Below the pieces are notes generated by a model. That model was not told the origin of the DNA. It worked only from the letters and a program-made list of their open reading frames with translations, and searched no databases. Position numbers and translations under genes: made by a program. This document shows, one piece after another, positions 58,640 through 64,000 of a stretch of 64,000 nucleotides of DNA; the stretch's first letter is position 1, and each line of letters begins with the position of its first letter. Source of the stretch: Rhizophagus irregularis (lineage: Eukaryota > Glomeromycota > Glomeromycetes > Glomerales > Glomeraceae); NCBI RefSeq assembly GCF_026210795.1, contig NC_089433.1, positions 5,295,001 to 5,359,000 of the forward strand, read 5' to 3'.

Positions 58640-59204
58640 TGTCTATAAATCCTCTTAAATTTTAGTATTCATAACAAATAGATTCGATTTTCTCTTTTTT
58701 TGGACATTTTTTTTGATTTTTTTAGAAAAATATTAATCAAAAAAAAAATAAGCGACAGAAAAAAAACAGGAAGTTTTAAGAAATAAATATATTTTTTTCT
58801 CGTAGACGATCATACGCCTTAAGTATCTGTTTATGTTGATCAAATACAAAACCTCTTCGTATGATGATAGTCATGATACGATTATGACCCTAAGAATGAG
58901 TTCAAGATTTGTTATACAAAAATTTCTACAATACAAAAATATTTATTTTAAGCAATTTTTTTTAAAAAAGTTTCTATTTTAAAACTTTTATATTATTTTT
59001 AAAACTTCGTGTGTAAAAATAAATATGCATGTTCATTGATGCGCCAGATGCGGTGATGCAGTGTCACTCTGTCATGTGGTATATCAATAGAAATTCAGCC
59101 GTTACACCATCAATTTGTATATAATTTGTATAACTTCGGTTTATTTGGTTTTTTTTTGCACCCCGTTTAAACAAATTCATATAAAAAAACATTCTATAAT
59201 CATT
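58640..59204 (+). promoter_or_regulatory. Upstream region of the 59,205 kinase, part of the shared promoter block
   Basis: Segments near 58,640-58,680 and 58,820-58,860, and TCTATTTTAAAAC...ACTTCGTGTGTAA...ATATGCATGTTCA (58,972-59,035), match the region upstream of the second cassette gene (61,660-61,930). The ACTTCGTGTGTAA motif starts 201 bp before the ATG. Confidence 0.5.
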
Positions 59205-61442
59205 ATGTCTACCATTCGAATGAAACAAGTTAGTCAAGCAATTAATAGAGCATGGGCATCACTTGATTATAATACTCACGGAGGCTTACATGCTACATAT
59301 GAATATATACGACAAACAATTCTTAATGATAGCTCTCTTACAGATGATGAAAAAACTGAAGCAATAAGAGAAAGTAATAAAGATTATGACCGAGATAAGA
59401 TTAGATGTAATATAGGAACAAGAAGAATTTGTGAAAATTGTAATCAAAAATGTTTGGCTACATTATATTGCGAATATTGTGTTCAAAATTATTTAAAAGC
59501 AAGATTTTCAAATTGGACGTCTGGAAGTAATGATATTGACAACTTAATACAAAAATGTCAATTGGAAACTCATGAACCGGCAATGATAGTAGAATGGATC
59601 CCATATAATAATTTACAAAATATTAAACATCTAACTAAAGGGGGATTCTCTGATATTTATACAGCAAATTGGATTGACGGATATTATATTGAATGGGATA
59701 CTAAAAAGCAACAATTAACAAGATTCGGAACTCAGCATGTAGCACTTAAAGAATTAGTAAATGTTGAAGGTGCAAGTCAAATTTGGTTTGAAGAGGTTTG
59801 TAATCTAATGACTTTTATTTAAACTTTTTTTAATTATTATCAATAAATTTAAAATATACTTCCATAGGCCAAATCTCATTTAAATATAAGCAATAAATAT
59901 CCAAGAATTGTCAAGTGTTGTGGTTTAACTCAAAATCCATCAAATGGAAATTATATGCTTGTATTAAATTGGAGGGATGCAAATTTAAGAGAATATTTAC
60001 AACGAAATCATAGTCGACTTACGTGGAAAGAAAGAATTAAAATCGTTTTTTCAATAATTGATGCGCTTCGTTGGATTCATAAAGAGAATTCGATTCATAG
60101 AGATTTGCATTCTGGAAATGTATTATATTCACAATATGCAGATTCTTGGTGTATTAGTGATCTTGGATTTTGTGGTCCTGCAGATAAATCATCAAAAAGT
60201 ATATATGGAAATCTTCCTTACATAGCGCCCGAAGTTATTTCTGGAAGAAAGTATTCTTTTGCATCTGATATTTATAGTATTGGTATACTTATGTGGGAAA
60301 TTTCGTCTGGACAACTTCCTTTTTGTAATTATGAACATGATTATAACCTTGCAATGAACATAGTTAATGGCGTAAGACCAAGAATAGTACCAGGAACTCC
60401 CTTAGAATATGAAAATTTAATTAAACAATGTTGGGATGCTGATTCACTAAAAAGACCTAACATTAATACACTTTTGTATGAAATTAGTGAAATTAATGCA
60501 TCATTTCAAAATGTGTCAAATGAATCACAAGCAAATAATAATTTAAACAAAAGTAACTTAGAAAAAAATTATACTAGTAAAATGTTATTTACAAGTAAAG
60601 TCCATCAATTTGAAAATTTTCCTGAACCAAGGAATGCGACAAAAGGTATAATTACATTATATATTTATTGGATTTTTATCAATGTTATTTTTATTAATAT
60701 TATTTCCTTAATTATACAATATGATAACAGAAGAACAAGAAGGTAACGCCAATTTAATGGGTTTATCTAAAATTGATCTATTAATAAATTGATTTGTTTA
60801 TTATAATAACTTAAAATATTACTTATTTATAACAGCATTTTATAGTAAATCGTATGACTTAAACATTCCTGATAACTGTAAGTATTTTTTAAAATATTTC
60901 GTCAAATTTTAATGTATGTTAATATTTATTAATAATATTTTTTCATTTTTTCCCATTTTTAGTTGATGATTCCAACTCAAATTACGCTAGTACATCTAAA
61001 ACAAGTAGAAAATTAAAAGGTAGTCATTTATTTTATATATTATTTGATTTATTTGATGTATTAATCTAATTTCTTAATTTTAGGATTTAGTAAAAGATTG
61101 TCTAAAATATTTAAACCCCTGAATCTAAATTCAAAAAATGGTAAGTAAATATACAGTATTAATGCATTTTATATTGTTAGTACAAGCGTTTTATTAAATA
61201 TAATTTAAAAAAAAAAATTGATATTCAAAAATGATTAAATGATTATAAAGGGATAGGAAACAATGCAACTACAGGCTGAATGACGTAAATTGATATTGAT
61301 ATTAGGTGAGATATTTTTTTATATTAATATCTTTATATTGATTTCACTTCATAATTAAATTAAAGTTTTAATGAGTAATTATAATTAGTTTGTTTATTAC
61401 TTTACAGATTATATGTCTCATTTTATTTTGGAATTTTTTTAA
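59205..61442 (+). CDS. TKL-type protein kinase, seven exons
   Basis: Exons 59,205-59,795; 59,868-60,645; 60,731-60,742 (12-nt micro-exon); 60,836-60,877; 60,963-61,019; 61,084-61,140; 61,408-61,442 give 523 residues in one frame. The upstream in-frame ORF start at 59,115 was rejected because paralogues begin M-S-T-I-R. Residues 76-92 hold the Cys ribbon, 104-107 the W-T-S-G motif, 146-152 the loop GGFSDIY and K182 the VALK lysine. Exon 2 has HRDLHSGN (274-281), DLG (295-297) and APE (317-319). Features look catalytically competent, apart from Leu in DFG, common to all kinases here. The tail is Ser/Lys-rich. The stop codon lies inside the hairpin repeat. A decayed exon relic sits near 61,260 in the last intron. 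Confidence 0.88.
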
Positions 61443-61499
61443 ACACTAAGACTAGAGTACAGTATAAAGAAATCTCTTAGTTTGTAATTTAAATAATTC
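61431..61499 (+). repeat. Copy 5 of the shared hairpin element, overlapping the stop codon
   Basis: GAATTTTTTTAAACACTAAG, loop ACTAGAGTACAG, then CTTAGTTTGTAATTTAAA. The TAA of the kinase gene is at 61,440-61,442, within the left arm. Confidence 0.85.
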
Positions 61500-61810
61500 T
61501 CCTATATTTATATAAATTTAAAATTATTAATATATAAATTATCAACTTATCTCAGTTTAAATAACATAATGTAAATGGTATATTTATGATATCTAACAAA
61601 TATTTTGTATTTTATCCTCAATTGAAATATCTTTTATAAAACATTCTAGATTATTATTTAGGAGTTTCAACTTTCAATTAATTGCCTGTAAGTCCTCTTA
61701 AATTTAGTAGTATTAATAATTCAAAAAGGAAAATTTTAAGATATAAGAAATAAAATTATGTCAAGTGCGAACGCTTTTTAGTATTAATTTATGTAGATCA
61801 AATACAAAAT
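61500..61810. other. Intergenic DNA between kinase genes
   Basis: Part (61,660-61,800) is paralogous to 58,640-58,860. No gene. Confidence 0.45.
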
Positions 61811-62121
61811 CTATTCGTTCAAAAGATTTGTTACCCAAAAATTCGTACAATGCAAATTTTTTTTTTAGAAGTTCTATTTTAAACTTTAATTATTTATAAT
61901 ACTTCGTGTGTAATAATAAATAATATGCATGTTCAATTGCAATGTTACATAATTTGTTGATTAGCGTACGCCCGAAAGATTCCGTAATCCGAAAAAAATT
62001 TTGTTACACAATGCAACGTTACATAATTTGTTTACCCAAAAAATTCCGTATACTTACTTTTTTGTCGTATTCTTTAGTATCTATTAATCTGAATTCATTT
62101 GTAATTTTAAAAAAAAAGTCA
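61811..62121 (+). promoter_or_regulatory. Duplicated kinase promoter block, copy 2
   Basis: Near-identical to 46,298-46,614. ACTTCGTGTGTAA is 221 bp before the ATG, ATAATATGCATG follows, then the tandem unit with ATTCCGTA and TTTTTTGTCGTATTCTTTAG. Confidence 0.6.
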
Positions 62122-64000
62122 ATGGATTTTTTTATCAAGAAGCTATTTAAGTCATCACATATTAAGAAATGTAAAAAATGTAAATATGCATGTCATGCAA
62201 TGTATTTTCAGCGAAATTTCAAAAATTGGACTAGTGGTAATAATATTATTGATAAATTTATTCAAAATACTCAGCTATCAGAACATACTTATTGGGTAGA
62301 AAATGCATTAGAATGGATACCTTATGATAGATTGTATGATATTAGATATACTGCAAAAGATGAATTTGGAAAAGTGAATAGAGCAAATTGGATTGATGGA
62401 TATCTAACTAATTGGGATAATGAAAATCAAAATTGGACGAGAGTAAACCAAAATATGTTTGTGGTTCTAAAAAGTTTAAATAATTTAAAGAATATTACAA
62501 CTGAAATTGAAAATGAGGTATAATGAATTTATTAATAAAATTTTGAAGTTTTTAATTTTTACTAATATATTTATATTTGTAGGTCTATAATAAACCTTGT
62601 GGTATAACTCAAGATCCAGAAACAAAAAATTATATCATGGTTTTGAATTATAATAAATGTAAAAAGTGTAATAGTATATGTAATGCAATACACTTTCAAC
62701 ATAAATTCATAGATTGGACTAGTGGTAATAATGATATTGATAAATTTATTCAAGATACCCAGCTATCAGAACATACTGATTATATTGTAAAAAATGCATT
62801 AGAATGGATACCTTATGATAGATTGTATGATATTAAATATATTTCAAAAGATGAATTTGGCAAAATATATCAAGCAAATTGGATTGATGGAGAAATAAAG
62901 TATTGGTATAATGGAAATTGGGAAAGATATAATCAAAATATGTTTGTAGTTCTAAAAAGTTTAAATAATTTAAAAAATATTACAATTGAAATTGAAAATG
63001 AGGTATAATAAATTTATTAATAATTTTTGAAGTTTTTAATTTTTTATTAATATATTCATGTTTGTAGAATTACTCTAAACCTTATGGCATAACTCAGGAT
63101 CCAGAAACGAAAAATTATATCATGGTTTTGAATAATATTAAATGTAAAAAGTGTAATAGTATATGTAATGCAATACACTTTCAACATAAATTCATAGATT
63201 GGACTAGTGGTAATAATGATATTGATAAATTTATTCAAGATACTCAGCTATCAGTTCATAATAATATAAATATTATAGTATCACAAGCATTAGAATGGAT
63301 ACCTTATGATAGATTTTATGATATTAAATATATTTCAAAAGATAAATTTGGCGAAATATATAGAGCAAATTGGATTGATGGAGAAATAGAGTATTGGGAT
63401 AATGGAAATTGGAAAAGATATAATCAAAATATGTTTGTAGTTCTAAAAAGTTTAAATAATTTAAAGAATATTACAACTGAAATTGAAAATGAGGTATAAT
63501 GAATTTATTAATAAAATTTTGAAGTTTTTAATTTTTACTAATATATTTATATTTGTAGGTCTATAATAAACCTTGTGGTATAACTCAGGATCCAGAAACA
63601 AAAAATTATATCATGGTTTTGAATTATAATAAATGTAAAAAGTGTAATAGTATATGTGATGCAATACACTTTCAACATAAATTCATAGATTGGACTAGTG
63701 GTAATAATGATATTGATAAATTTATTCAAGATACCCAGTTATCAGAACATACTGATTATACTGATTATAGGATAAAAAAGATAAAAAATGCAATAGAATG
63801 GATACCTTATGATAGATTGTATATTGCAAAAGATGAATTTGGCAAAATATATCAAGCAAATTGGATTGATGGAGAAATAGAGTATTGGGATAATGGAAAT
63901 TGGAAAAGATACAATCAAAATATATTTGTAGTTCTAAAAAGTTTAAATAATTTAAAGAATATTACAACTGAAATTGAAAATGAGGTATAATGAATTTATT
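62122..64000 (+). CDS. Second tandem N-lobe cassette kinase, cut by window end
   Basis: Exons 62,122-62,517; 62,583-63,002; 63,068-63,493; 63,559-63,984, all phase 0; the fourth intron runs off the window. The start M-D-F-F-I-K-K-L-F-K parallels the 46,615 gene (M-N-F-F-I-K-K-L-F-K). Each exon has the C-K-K-C ribbon, W-T-S-G-N-N and a degenerate glycine loop (K-D-E-F-G or K-D-K-F-G). No canonical cassette or kinase body is reached within the window. Cassette 3 is almost identical to cassette 4 of the first array, including the loop H-N-N-I-N-I. Cassette 4 has a lengthened loop (D-Y-T-D-Y-R-I-K-K-I-K) made by a 9-bp duplication. Confidence 0.85.

Noticed and set aside
59115-59204. Start of the seven-exon kinase at 59,115
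   Set aside because: The extra N-terminal residues are not found in paralogues, all of which begin M-S-T-I-R or equivalent at the downstream ATG.
1-64000. tRNA, rRNA or snRNA genes
   Set aside because: I looked for cloverleaf-like GC-rich arms and conserved box motifs and saw none I could support. A covariance-model scan would be decisive.

Overview
The window looks like nuclear DNA from an arbuscular mycorrhizal fungus (Glomeromycotina, most likely Rhizophagus or a close relative). This is inferred from several signs: very AT-rich sequence, short introns of about 65-90 bp, expanded TKL-type protein kinases with a Cys-pair ribbon followed by a W-T-S-G-N-x-D-I-D-K-F/L-I-Q signature, Sel1-repeat/kinase fusions, and a dense load of transposons and their relics. 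There is no sign of prokaryotic or organellar organisation.

Layout. 1-4.1 kb: relic coding sequence and a short retroposon with a target-site duplication (TSD). 4.1-8.5 kb: a two-exon gene with 27 Sel1 units fused to a kinase domain. 8.6-14.9 kb: decayed DNA elements, a dead Tc1 copy and gene-poor DNA. 14.9-16.1 kb: an Asn-rich protein of unknown function. 16.7-18.1 kb: a long palindrome and an apparently intact Tc1/mariner element. 18.7-24.1 kb: a kinase pseudogene split by a 2.46 kb insertion that carries a 29-copy hairpin-forming minisatellite. 24.4-28.4 kb: a DNA element with a single-ORF retroposon inserted in its right end. 29.3-31.8 kb: a multi-exon kinase on the minus strand. 34.0-34.4 kb: a small secreted Cys-rich protein. 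34.5-40 kb: repeats and relics. 40.3-40.6 kb: a tiny two-exon gene. 41.9-44.7 kb: a second single-ORF retroposon (minus). 44.9-46 kb: a LINE 3' remnant next to a broken coiled-coil gene. 46.6-51.7 kb: an 11-exon gene with eight tandem kinase N-lobe exons and one kinase body. 52-58.5 kb: relics, miniature elements (including an hAT-type element with an 8-bp TSD) and A-rich repeats. 59.2-61.4 kb: a seven-exon kinase. 62.1-64 kb: the start of a second tandem N-lobe array that runs off the window.

The genes most worth attention are the two tandem N-lobe cassette arrays. All internal cassette exons are phase 0 and interchangeable. Their ATP loops are degenerate except in the last cassette of the first array, and each carries two length-variable loops. 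The kinases share a promoter motif, a 12-nt micro-exon and a 3' hairpin, so they form a locally duplicating family. The other notable class is a pair of retroposons that encode one long, conserved protein and no reverse transcriptase. Both have clean TSDs and A/T-rich tails, which suggests mobilisation in trans.

All exon boundaries, TSDs and repeat alignments were read by eye. No database or program was used.
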